In this document: in pieces, positions 43,232-50,770 of the stretch
Position numbering within the stretch: position 1 is the stretch's first letter
Layout: every line of letters begins with the position of its first letter
From: Candidatus Competibacter denitrificans Run_A_D11
Lineage (GTDB): Bacteria; Pseudomonadota; Gammaproteobacteria; Competibacterales; Competibacteraceae
Reading direction: 5' to 3'
Assembly: GCF_001051235.1 (NCBI RefSeq)
Contig: NZ_CBTJ020000020.1
Span: 277,709-341,708, forward strand
Length of the DNA stretch: 64,000 bases
Program-made: the position numbers and the translations under genes
The notes under the pieces: model-generated
The model's input: only the letters and a program-made list of their open reading frames with translations
What the model was told of the DNA's origin: nothing
Databases searched by the model: none

Positions 43232-44053
43232 TTGCTTTCTGAAAGCGAGACGATTTACCACATTCCGCTCCACCAGTTACCCGCCTATCGGCATGGCTAC
43301 TGGATACTGCGAACGGGTGAACCGGCCGTATTGGCGGCGACGTTGGCGGAGGAAAATCCTGAACGCCTCGTCGCCGTCCAGCTTTGGGATTTAGAGGCAG
43401 ATTCTGAACCGCTGAACGCTTGGGCATCAGGATTGCCGGTTGAGTTGGTGCTAGGAGATCCGGCGACCGAGTATCCTTCACTGTATCGTCACTCGAATCT
43501 GCTTGATCATCATCCGGTGTCGGCTGTGGTGCCTGTCCGACCTGGTTTCCTCAAGGCAGTCAAGGTCGCGGTTTCTTTGGATTTTGCTGTTCGGCTGGAC
43601 ATCGGACAACCCGATCCGTTGCTGATCGAAGAGTTGCTAGCGACGCTGGATTTTTATTTGCACCAACCCTCAGTCGGTCAGCCGATTGAATTTTTTCATG
43701 GCACGCTGCTAGGGTTCTATCATGACCAGCCGCTATCCCTATGGACTGTATTGGGTGAGGAACCCCAAGCGGTGCGCTTTGTTGCCGACGATGGCGTCGA
43801 GTCCGGCTACGGACGGCTGGCCACCACCGATTTTGCACCCACGATTGAGCCGATGGCCGATTTCGAGAGTTTGCTTGATCGTGTGCTGGCCACCGCGCAA
43901 GAGTGTCGAAATTGCGAGTTTTTGCACAGTTGTAGCGGCTACTTCAAATGGCCGCTTGCCGATTACGACTGCGCCGGCGTTAAGCGCGTATTCGGGCAAG
44001 TGCGCACTGCCGCTTTAGATCTACGCCGCGATATTGAAGCAGCTCGCGCCTAA
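43232..44053 (+). CDS. Protein with C-terminal SPASM-like cysteine cluster, partner of the W-x-N peptide
   Basis: 273 residues from a TTG start 20 bases after the precursor; an in-frame stop at 43223 excludes a longer form, and no ATG lies near. The C-terminal Cys225, Cys228, Cys234 and Cys247 (C-x2-C-x5-C-x12-C, around CEFLHSCSGYFKWP) resemble the auxiliary-cluster part of SPASM radical SAM maturases. There is no CxxxCxxC radical SAM motif anywhere, so it cannot itself be a radical SAM enzyme. It could be a degenerate maturase, a substrate-binding partner or an iron-sulfur accessory protein. The N-terminal ~210 residues match nothing I know by eye. Operon with the upstream gene is strongly suggested by spacing. 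Confidence 0.7.
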   Translation: MLSESETIYHIPLHQLPAYRHGYWILRTGEPAVLAATLAEENPERLVAVQLWDLEADSEPLNAWASGLPVELVLGDPATEYPSLYRHSNLLDHHPVSAVVPVRPGFLKAVKVAVSLDFAVRLDIGQPDPLLIEELLATLDFYLHQPSVGQPIEFFHGTLLGFYHDQPLSLWTVLGEEPQAVRFVADDGVESGYGRLATTDFAPTIEPMADFESLLDRVLATAQECRNCEFLHSCSGYFKWPLADYDCAGVKRVFGQVRTAALDLRRDIEAARA

Positions 44054-44105
44054 TGCGATGTTTTCAAAGGAGTCCGCCGACATCCTCCTTGTCAGGATAT
44101 TGTTG

Positions 44106-44124
44106 AAAAACCGGAAGCGCCGGT
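44106..44124 (-). terminator. Intrinsic terminator of the alpha/beta hydrolase gene
   Basis: On the minus strand a 5-bp stem (accgg / ccggt, 5-base loop) is followed by five T residues, 15 bases beyond the hydrolase stop. It also separates that gene from the converging W-x-N operon. Confidence 0.55.
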
Positions 44125-44138
44125 CGGCCTTTCCACAA

Positions 44139-44954
44139 TCAGCCTTGGAGAGTAGCGCAGACCCGCTCAATGAAATCCGTGGTGACTGCTAATACTGAAT
44201 CTGGCGCCTGATAGTGGGGCACATGCGCGCAACCGGATAACCAAACGATGTCTTTAGGCCCGGCTACCCCCTCAGCGATAGCGTCCACCTGGGCACGGGT
44301 ACCGTATTCATCATCGGCACCTTGGATGATCAGAGTCGGGCAAACGATGCGGCGCAATGCCTGCTCCATGTTCCAGTCGCGAAAATCGGCACGCAGCCAC
44401 GTATCGCACCAGCCACGGAACATGCTATCCGTCTTGGCGCCGTGATAACGCTGCAAACCTTTACTCAATAAATCTCCCTGCTCGTAAGCGCTGCGGGTCT
44501 CCCGGATTCCGGCCAAGCAGATCTCTTCGATAAATACATGCGCGGCCTCACTGATAACGGCGCACACCCGCTCTGGATAAGCAGCGGCAAACAGCAAGGC
44601 AATCGAAGCGCCGTCGCTGTGGCCGAATAAAATCGGAGGATCGGTAATATCGCAAGCGGCCAATACCTCCGGCAAGCTCTCTTCTGCCTCAAGATTGAGG
44701 TAATCCTTAGGTCGCGGACCTGCCAGCGGCTCGGAATGTCCAAACCCCCAACGCTCGTACACCAGCCCTGGCAAGCGGGTCAATGTGCAGAGTCGGGCTG
44801 GAAAGTCACGCCACTGGCCGATGCTTCCCAACCCTTCGTGAAGAAAAACGAGCGTTGGGCCGTTAGTGGCTTGAGGAGGAGTCAATCGTTCAGCGTGTAA
44901 GCGTCGTCCAGCCGCTTGTAGATCAAAACGATGACGCTTGAGATGGGCGCTCAT
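44139..44954 (-). CDS. Alpha/beta hydrolase
   Basis: A 271-residue esterase/peptidase-type hydrolase. The oxyanion region LVFLHEGLGSIGQWRDFP, the nucleophile elbow GHSDGAS, an acidic residue in IIQGADDEYG and a final His in GCAHVPHY give a complete Ser-Asp-His set. The HEGLGS form is common in small bacterial hydrolases of broad specificity (lactonases, aryl esterases), so substrate cannot be assigned. ubiX lies 59 bases further upstream on the transcript side. Confidence 0.88.
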   Translation of the reverse strand: MSAHLKRHRFDLQAAGRRLHAERLTPPQATNGPTLVFLHEGLGSIGQWRDFPARLCTLTRLPGLVYERWGFGHSEPLAGPRPKDYLNLEAEESLPEVLAACDITDPPILFGHSDGASIALLFAAAYPERVCAVISEAAHVFIEEICLAGIRETRSAYEQGDLLSKGLQRYHGAKTDSMFRGWCDTWLRADFRDWNMEQALRRIVCPTLIIQGADDEYGTRAQVDAIAEGVAGPKDIVWLSGCAHVPHYQAPDSVLAVTTDFIERVCATLQG

Positions 44955-45013
44955 TGTCGTTCTACTTCACCCTATTCAGTGGAAGTAACGCTACGCTCTG
45001 GGTAAGGTGATCA

Positions 45014-45694
45014 TCATGTGAATTCATCCTGGGCCGCTTCCTCACCCCAGCGCGGCAATAGCGTGTGTGGGATTTCTAGCTGATCAAGCACTCTGGCCAC
45101 GATGAAATCTATCAGTTCCGCGACAGTCGCCGGCCGGTAATAAAAACCTGGGTTAGCCGGCAAAATAACCGCACCGGCCCGCGCGAGCCGGAGCATATTT
45201 TCCAGATGAATGGTCGAAAGCGGCGTTTCCCGCAGCACAAGAATCAGCTTGCGACCCTCCTTGAGCGTTACGTCAGCGGCACGCTCCAATAAATTGTCGC
45301 TGTTGCCGTTGGCGATGGCGGCCAAGGCGCCCGTGGTGCAGGGACAAACAACCATGGCTTTTGCCGACGCCGAGCCGCTCGCCGGTGGCGCCGTCCATTC
45401 ATCCGGCCCAAACACACGCAACTGAGCAGGATCGCAGTGGTAATGTTTGATCAAAACCCGTTGGATATCCCTCGGTCGTGCCGGCAAGTGAAGATCGGTT
45501 TCCATACGAATCACGATTTGCGCCGCTTTTGAGATCAGCAGTTGCACGGGGCGGCCCGCTGCCAACACGCATTGCAACAACCGTAGGCCATAATCCGCCC
45601 CCGATGCACCGGTCATTCCGAGAACGATGGGGCGGGGCGCTAGCCACTGAGGCGCTGGGATACCCTGCTGAGCGTATTGATCATCAGTAGACAA
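45014..45694 (-). CDS. ubiX: Flavin prenyltransferase UbiX
   Basis: Makes prenylated FMN, the cofactor of the UbiD decarboxylase in ubiquinone synthesis. 226 residues with an N-terminal extension of ~27. Signature regions: VLGMTGASGADYGLRLLQ, VVCPCTTGALAAIANGNSDNLLERAADV (shown in part) and RKLILVLRETPLSTIHLENML. It is the last chromosomal gene before the integrated element. Confidence 0.95.
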   Translation of the reverse strand: MSTDDQYAQQGIPAPQWLAPRPIVLGMTGASGADYGLRLLQCVLAAGRPVQLLISKAAQIVIRMETDLHLPARPRDIQRVLIKHYHCDPAQLRVFGPDEWTAPPASGSASAKAMVVCPCTTGALAAIANGNSDNLLERAADVTLKEGRKLILVLRETPLSTIHLENMLRLARAGAVILPANPGFYYRPATVAELIDFIVARVLDQLEIPHTLLPRWGEEAAQDEFT

Positions 45695-45805
45695 AGAAAG
45701 TTACCCTTTGCTCAAAAGACAGCTCGATAGCTTAGCGTTTTCAACCGCCACAGTTTGCATGTCTCCAGTATGGCCCAAAGAAGCTAAAAATTTCTCACAG
45801 AGATA

Positions 45806-45887
45806 AAAAAACCCGCTAAATCGCGGGCTTAGATTTGATCGCCGGACGTTGCCGGACTTCCTTGGAAGCTAATTTGGAGGTAGGGTC
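45806..45887. repeat. Left attachment repeat (att) of the element
   Basis: Matches 55596-55678 with two substitutions (45863, 45869) and one missing base near 45881. The copy includes the tRNA-Cys terminator hairpin (aaaaacccgctaaatcgcgg) and the last ~13 bases of the tRNA gene including CCA, with one G lost in the acceptor stem. It is a truncated, mutated copy made by integration into the tRNA-Cys 3' end. Confidence 0.9.
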
Positions 45888-45911
45888 TCTATCGAATTGA
45901 CGATATAATAC

Positions 45912-45943
45912 ATTGATTTTCATAATAATTCATGAAAATCAAT
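45912..45943. repeat. AT-rich 12-bp inverted repeat inside the left end
   Basis: Perfect arms attgattttcat and atgaaaatcaat separated by eight bases, followed by a T run. It could be a terminator on the + strand facing into the element, or an operator or integration-protein binding site close to the attachment repeat. Confidence 0.5.
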
Positions 45944-46379
45944 TTTTGACGTACCCGCAAATATACCCTCATTTAGTTCATGTGCCCATAAAAAATCGGC
46001 TGTGATCTTAATACGCCTTACGGGCCTTCTGGCTACAGGCAGAATGACGAAAAAAAATGATGTCAGTAGCATCATGGATTTTCGTTGATCGTCTACCCTT
46101 GCCCGTAAGCTTGTCCTGGAAATGACTAATTTTTACTAAAGCTAACCGATTGAGCTTTTTCCGTTGATGCCGATGTGTACCTTCCTGGCTTGGTGGCTGG
46201 ATCGTTTGGGTCTTGCGCATGGATGGCAGCGAAGATCGGCACAACCGGTGGTCAGGTGCGCACACCCGCCAAGATCGCGGACAGTCGAGCCAATGCGCTG
46301 TTTTAATGTCCCACCAACGAAAAAATAGTCGTAGGTAGTTTTCTGACGCTATACACGCGAAGCAATGGCTGAAACGACC

Positions 46380-46554
46380 TCAACTTTTCTCAACATTTTC
46401 CAACCAGAAATTGGCCTGATCCTTAAGAGATTGGCCGAATCGATGTTAACTTTTGTCAACATTTTTGACCTTAACATTTCTCAACATTTTTAAGCCGCGT
46501 TTTCCCGCATTGCCTGCCCTGTGGCCAAATCAATGTCAACATTTGTCAACAGGG
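46380..46554. repeat. 10-bp iteron array, candidate replication origin
   Basis: Eight directly repeated copies of about gTCAACATTT, all in one orientation, in tight 10-bp pairs: two at 46380-46399, two at 46445-46465, two at 46471-46491, two at 46535-46554. A 10-bp period puts the copies on one face of the helix, as for initiator-bound iterons. The array is AT-rich and lies ~80 bases beyond the end of the primase operon, where P4-type elements may keep an origin. Confidence 0.75.
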
Positions 46555-46576
46555 CGTAACCGCTCCAAAAGGCCGT

Positions 46577-46592
46577 TACGGGAATTCCCGTA
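46577..46592. repeat. 16-bp perfect palindrome beside the iterons
   Basis: tacgggaattcccgta reads the same on both strands. It lies between the iteron array and the end of the last gene. It may be an operator, an origin cruciform or the stem of a transcript end (no T run follows). Confidence 0.5.
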
Positions 46593-46636
46593 GCGGACCT
46601 AATGCAATCTTCTCCTTTGCCTCTCTCCATGTAGGG

Positions 46637-47329
46637 CTAGAGTCTGGATTCTGAACACACGATATAGGGGCCTTGCATCGTCAACCACCCTTGCGCCAAC
46701 AGCGCTTGAAGGGCCATCGGGTCAATTCCTTGTTGCCGTAGGGCGTAGGCGATATCACGGGCCGCAACCTTGGCGCTTCCTGGATCAAGTCCCCCACTGA
46801 TCAGGTTCTCACGATGACGGCGATACAGCGCCATCACAATGGCCATGGCCTTGGCAGCGTCTTGACTCGATGGGGGTGGCGGGCTGGGCCGGCTTGGCCT
46901 TGCGCAAGGGGTCGGTAACGGGCAAAGGTCATTATGGGTGACCGGTCGCGTTGGTGCAGATTCCCGGTGGTAGCGCCGCCCTAGTCGGCTCACCATCCGA
47001 CCAGCGCCGTACAGCACCTCATCTACAGCCAAAAGATAATCGTCGTCCCATTCCGGCGGTGTTCCCTCACGCCAGCCAAGGCCAGCCGATCCGGCGTGCT
47101 CAAGTAGCGCGGCCAAGGTGTCGGCATCCTGTAACAGCGCCACCAGATCACCCTTGTGGCTGCGAAGGTAGGCATCTTGATCTTCGTTAAGTCGATCCGC
47201 TGGCGTGACGAGTAAGCGCTGATCGGCCAGTGCCAGACAAAAACCGCTCTGGCGCATCCGCTGGATGGCTCGCACCAGGGCCATCGGATCGGCGGACCCT
47301 GGTGCCGGGTATGGCGCGAGATTATTCAT
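46637..47329 (-). CDS. Element protein with TubC-like N-terminal docking domain
   Basis: 230 residues. Residues ~18-68 (LVRAIQRMRQSGFCLALADQ, LVTPADRL, LRSHKGDLVALLQ) resemble the TubC N-terminal domain that mediates docking in megasynthases and is also found in phage-derived proteins. The middle is Pro/Ser-rich (~125-155), and the last ~70 residues are helical with a DIAYALRQQGIDPMALQALL segment. It overlaps the primase end by eight bases and probably works with it in replication. Function unknown. Confidence 0.7.
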   Translation of the reverse strand: MNNLAPYPAPGSADPMALVRAIQRMRQSGFCLALADQRLLVTPADRLNEDQDAYLRSHKGDLVALLQDADTLAALLEHAGSAGLGWREGTPPEWDDDYLLAVDEVLYGAGRMVSRLGRRYHRESAPTRPVTHNDLCPLPTPCARPSRPSPPPPSSQDAAKAMAIVMALYRRHRENLISGGLDPGSAKVAARDIAYALRQQGIDPMALQALLAQGWLTMQGPYIVCSESRL

Positions 47330-50180
47330 AAACCCGCGTATTGGAACCGACCGGCAAAGTGTCGGTGCTGGATGGCGAAACTAACGAAACTTTTTTTTCA
47401 TTTTCGTCATTCTCGCGCGTGTAGTAATAATTTAAGTTGGATTTTCCTGCATTTCCTGCACTTCCTACATTACCCCCTAATTCATCAATGGGTTGCGCGA
47501 TTTTCGGTTCTGCACTTGTCCTGCACTGCATGTAGGAACCTGCACTAAATCCCGCCTTTACTTCCCAAAACTCCCGCTCTCCATCCGCAGAAACGCGAAG
47601 TCGCAAGCCTTTGAGGTAGTATCCGGCTCCCCTTCGCACCTTCACCACATCAGCGCCAAGCGTCCTGGCAATATCCAGCACCAGGCTGGAAAAGCGCCGG
47701 GTCGCAACGGGTGATCGGTGATGACGGGTACACCAGGCGCGATAATTCGGGTAAGCCATCACCTCGGCATCCTCAAACACCTTGCGGGTTTCGCTGGTAA
47801 ATTCGCTCGTGCGTTCGGCCAGCGTGACTTCAAAGGCGGCGCCCAAAAGCAAGGCTTGCTCTGGCGCGGGAACCGTGCATTGAATCACCCAATCAGCAAC
47901 GGGGTTGCCGCTTTCCATCGCTTCACGATTGGCGCGAAGGACTTGGATGGGTTGATTGGTAATGATCCGGGTGACTTCAGATCGGCAAAGCGCCAGCGCC
48001 CAATTCACCACGCCGGGAATTTCCCGATGCAAAACGGCGGTTTCGCCGCCTTGCGCGTCCCAGGCGGCGCGTTGGGCATCCGTGACCCTTCGGGTGAAGT
48101 CAACGGTCATGCGGCGGCGCTCAATGGCGCCGGTGTAATCGGTGAACTGCAAGGCTTCGTTGCTGGCGATTAAAACCAGTCCTTCAAAAATAAAGGTTGC
48201 GCCTTGTTGCTGGTGCTTGCGCTCCAGTCGGAGTGGGTCTTGTCCGGTCAGGGATTTCAGCACGTCGATGCTGCCGCCATACTTCCCGGAGTCGGTGATG
48301 GCCACCAGGCGCTTACCGTGTAATGCGGCGGTCTCAAAGCGGTTGGTTTCCAGGTTGCGAAGATCGGTAATCGTGGCGTTTTGCTGGCCCACCAAGGCTT
48401 CCGCCAAGCGGATGAAGGTGCCCTTGCCGGTGCCACCAGGGCCTAGCAGGTGCAAAAAGCGCTGAAGATCGGCGCGGCCGGTCAGCAAGGCCGCAAGCCA
48501 GGCGCGCAAAAACTCCACCAACGCGGCCGGGTCATCCCCTTCTTCGCTGTCATCGCCCATCACTGCATCCAGTAGCCACGCTTTGATCGTCGGGCAATCG
48601 GCGGCGGGATCGTAGGCGTAGGGAAGGCTCCAGGTCAGGGCGTTATCGACGGTGATGGGGGTAAGTACCTTCGTTTCAGGATCAAGCAAACCATTGGTAA
48701 AGGGAATCTGCTTTGCCGAAACCGCCGGCAGCGGTAACAGCCCTTTGGAGAGCAGGCTAAAAATGGATGCCATTTGGCGCATTCGGAAGCCATGGGGGGC
48801 GCCAGCGTAAAGAATGCGAGTGACCCCTTCCTCAAGGACGGCGGTGCCCTCCAGGGGGCGCCAATGCGTTTGGGTGAACACATGCCAGCACAGGGTATTT
48901 CGGCAAAAGGCGTAGTGACCTTTCAACGCTTCCGCAATGAGATTTGCCGCGTGGGATTCCACCAGGAGTGGATTTCCCTTGGTATCAAAACACTCCAACC
49001 AATAAACCAGAATAGTTTTAGTGTAGGAAGTGTAGGATTCATAATTTATGGTGTAGGATGTATCTATCTGAATCTCAATAGGAAATGTAGAAAGTGTAGC
49101 AAGTGTAGCCTCTTTATTTTTCTCCGTACGCGAGAATGTGTCTTTCACGTCAATATCAAAAACTTTCGAAGCGGCTTTTTCCTTACTTCTTTCTGTGGCG
49201 ACCTTCGCGTTAGCCAGATCGGCCAACGCTTTGGCGATAACCGCTTGTACCGCGTCGGGGCCGTGCAGGGTGGCCAGATCATTGAAGTCGCTGCCTTCTT
49301 CTTCTGGTGCAAAAGCGGGAACCGCCAAGGCAACGCTAGCCGGCAGATCACACGCTGCCCTGGCTTTCTTTGCGGCGCTCACTCCCGGATTGCCTTCGGT
49401 GTGGTGGTCGTTGTCCGCACAGAGAATGAGCGGCTTTTTTGGGTACAGGGTATTTTTGAGCGCTTGGGTGACGGGTTTCAAATTGCCCGCATCAACGGCC
49501 ATCACCGTGGCGTAGCCAGTGGTTTCAAACAAGGTGGCGGCTGTAGCGTAGCCTTCCGCCAGCAAAAGGACTTCGCTGGTGTTCGGATCGCCGATGACAA
49601 AATAAGCACCGCTCTTAGCGCCGCCTTTGAGAAAATCCTTGTCCCGCCCTGTGGTGGCGCTTTTCTCCGGGTAAATCGCTTGCACGGTGGCCAGCGCTCC
49701 GGCGGCATTACGCAAGGGCACCAACAGGCTATTGAGTTGCTGCCCTTGGGGCCAGTATCCGACCAGTAAGCCCGGATGGGCCTTGACCCCTTTTCGGATC
49801 AGGTAAGGGTGATCGTCTGTGGCGGGGTTGGCGGTCTCCAGGATCGCTTGTGCTCTCTTACGACCTTCCTCGTGATGGCGGTGGCGCTCCGCTTCCCGTT
49901 CGGCCTGCTGGCGTTGCCAGCGAAGATTCCTTTCGGCGATTTCTTCTTCGGTCAAGGCTTCAGTCGCCTTGGCGCACCAGGTGTGAGAAAACCCGCCTTT
50001 CCAGCTTCCGTACATGCCAGCGGGCAAATCGTCGTCATGGAGGATGTACCAGGCATTGGCGTTGCGCTCGCCATTGACTTTGATTCGATGAATCTGGCCA
50101 TCGGCAATCAGGTGGCCCTCAAACCGCAAGCCATCAACGCGCATCGCAGAACGAAAAGCGGTTTCGGTGTCGATTTTCAT
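47322..50180 (-). CDS. Toprim primase-D5 helicase replication protein (P4 alpha-like)
   Basis: A 952-residue replication initiator. An N-terminal zinc-less primase-type region is followed by Toprim (~195-290: VLLLAEGYATAATL, LILCADNDHH, the acidic metal ligands). A linker (~330-410) rich in Thr, Ser and Tyr carries the nine-base DNA repeats. The D5/SF3 helicase region (~420-760) has Walker A in LLGPGGTGKGTFIR, a following ITDSG segment, LTGQDPLRLERK and IASNEALQFTDYTGAIERR. The C-terminal ~150 residues are a winged-helix/variable end. In P4 the comparable protein primes, unwinds and binds iterons. It starts with ATGA overlap to the next upstream gene. Confidence 0.93.
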   Translation of the reverse strand: MKIDTETAFRSAMRVDGLRFEGHLIADGQIHRIKVNGERNANAWYILHDDDLPAGMYGSWKGGFSHTWCAKATEALTEEEIAERNLRWQRQQAEREAERHRHHEEGRKRAQAILETANPATDDHPYLIRKGVKAHPGLLVGYWPQGQQLNSLLVPLRNAAGALATVQAIYPEKSATTGRDKDFLKGGAKSGAYFVIGDPNTSEVLLLAEGYATAATLFETTGYATVMAVDAGNLKPVTQALKNTLYPKKPLILCADNDHHTEGNPGVSAAKKARAACDLPASVALAVPAFAPEEEGSDFNDLATLHGPDAVQAVIAKALADLANAKVATERSKEKAASKVFDIDVKDTFSRTEKNKEATLATLSTFPIEIQIDTSYTINYESYTSYTKTILVYWLECFDTKGNPLLVESHAANLIAEALKGHYAFCRNTLCWHVFTQTHWRPLEGTAVLEEGVTRILYAGAPHGFRMRQMASIFSLLSKGLLPLPAVSAKQIPFTNGLLDPETKVLTPITVDNALTWSLPYAYDPAADCPTIKAWLLDAVMGDDSEEGDDPAALVEFLRAWLAALLTGRADLQRFLHLLGPGGTGKGTFIRLAEALVGQQNATITDLRNLETNRFETAALHGKRLVAITDSGKYGGSIDVLKSLTGQDPLRLERKHQQQGATFIFEGLVLIASNEALQFTDYTGAIERRRMTVDFTRRVTDAQRAAWDAQGGETAVLHREIPGVVNWALALCRSEVTRIITNQPIQVLRANREAMESGNPVADWVIQCTVPAPEQALLLGAAFEVTLAERTSEFTSETRKVFEDAEVMAYPNYRAWCTRHHRSPVATRRFSSLVLDIARTLGADVVKVRRGAGYYLKGLRLRVSADGEREFWEVKAGFSAGSYMQCRTSAEPKIAQPIDELGGNVGSAGNAGKSNLNYYYTRENDENEKKVSLVSPSSTDTLPVGSNTRVYE
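47446..47551. repeat. Nine-base repeats near the primase 3' end
   Basis: Consecutive units cctgcattt, cctgcactt, cctacatta (47446-47472), then scattered cctgcac and gtagg words to 47551. Read on the minus strand they give the same aatgtagg / gtgcagg family seen on the + strand at 49021-49110, so the two clusters are in opposite orientation. Confidence 0.6.
49021..49110. repeat. Nine-base repeats inside the primase gene linker
   Basis: Copies of (g/a)TGTAG at 49021, 49030, 49051, 49085, 49094 and 49103, most exactly nine bases apart, in an AT-rich patch of the gene. They encode the Thr/Ser/Tyr-rich linker in frame (nine bases is three codons), so they may be a protein feature, a second protein-binding array, or both. 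Confidence 0.65.
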
Positions 50181-50374
50181 TGCGCGCTCCCTTTCGCCTT
50201 CGCCGCCTTGGCCAATTTTTTGGCTGCTGCTCGTCGCTCTTTTCGATTCGGGGGGATATCGGCTTTCGCGCTGTGCTCGTAAAGCTGATAGAAGTGCCTT
50301 TCGTCGATCCGTCGCTGACGTTTGTTCAGCGTGTCACGGATCGCCATTGATCGGGTATGGGCGGTCGGTTTCAT
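50177..50374 (-). CDS. Small basic element protein
   Basis: A 65-residue, Lys/Arg/Ala-rich protein, with the tail NRKERRAAAKKLAKAAKAKG predicted as a basic helix. Its stop overlaps the primase start (ATGA), suggesting coupled translation. Probably nucleic-acid binding by composition; no family recognised. Confidence 0.65.
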   Translation of the reverse strand: MKPTAHTRSMAIRDTLNKRQRRIDERHFYQLYEHSAKADIPPNRKERRAAAKKLAKAAKAKGSAQ

Positions 50375-50387
50375 CTCGCAATCCTTT

Positions 50388-50472
50388 CTGAGACTGGCAC
50401 CCAGACAATAACCTGTTAGAATAACGACAAGTCTCGTTATTCTTTTTTGTTATGATGCGGGGCCAGTCTCAG
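50388..50472. repeat. Nested inverted repeats ahead of the primase operon
   Basis: Outer arms ctgagactggc (50388-50398) and gccagtctcag (50462-50472) are perfect. Inside them lies a 9-bp hairpin, gaataacga / tcgttattc (50419-50442), followed on the + strand by six T residues (50443-50448). The unit falls in a 123-base gap between two minus-strand genes. The T run serves a + strand transcript, although no + strand gene is present. Confidence 0.7.
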
Positions 50473-50497
50473 GGTTATGGGTACTTGGGGCTGGCCC

Positions 50498-50770
50498 TTA
50501 GCCGTTTTGGGTCTCTGTGGGGTCGCTTGCGGGGGATTCCAAAAATGATGGGATCAAGGGCAGCAACACATACTCCCCCACGAAGTGAACAAAGCGCTCT
50601 AGTTCGGCTTCATCCCCTTGGGGAAAGCACGAGCCGGTCAGGCGGTTAAACTCGCTCACAAAGTCCGGGTCATTGGCGCAATGGTGAACGCAAACGTCCA
50701 GGGCGTCCGCTAGGTCCGACTTATCCCGAAGATCGTCCAAGATTGAAGTAATGGCGTTCGGGGCGTTCAT
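50498..50770 (-). CDS. Hypothetical element protein
   Basis: A 90-residue acidic protein (many Asp/Glu, 3 Cys) beginning MNAPNAITSILDDLRDKSDL, mostly helical. Its start overlaps the stop of the gene before it (ATGA). No family recognised; tight coupling and good codon use support a real gene. Confidence 0.65.
   Translation of the reverse strand: MNAPNAITSILDDLRDKSDLADALDVCVHHCANDPDFVSEFNRLTGSCFPQGDEAELERFVHFVGEYVLLPLIPSFLESPASDPTETQNG

Larger units (their letters stand above)
45695..46379. other. Non-coding left end of the integrated element
   Basis: About 690 bases without a convincing gene. They contain the left attachment repeat (45806-45887), an AT-rich inverted repeat (45912-45943) and unassigned sequence. 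An 85-codon minus-strand frame at 46008-46265 has no ribosome site or recognisable domain and reads as chance, although a decayed cargo gene is possible. Confidence 0.6.

Noticed and set aside
46008..46265. 85-codon minus-strand frame in the left end of the element
   Set aside because: No ribosome site, no domain pattern and biased composition; most likely chance.
49021..49110. Short regular repeats taken at first for a CRISPR array
   Set aside because: Units are only nine bases with no unique spacers of constant length and lie in frame inside a gene; no cas genes are present.
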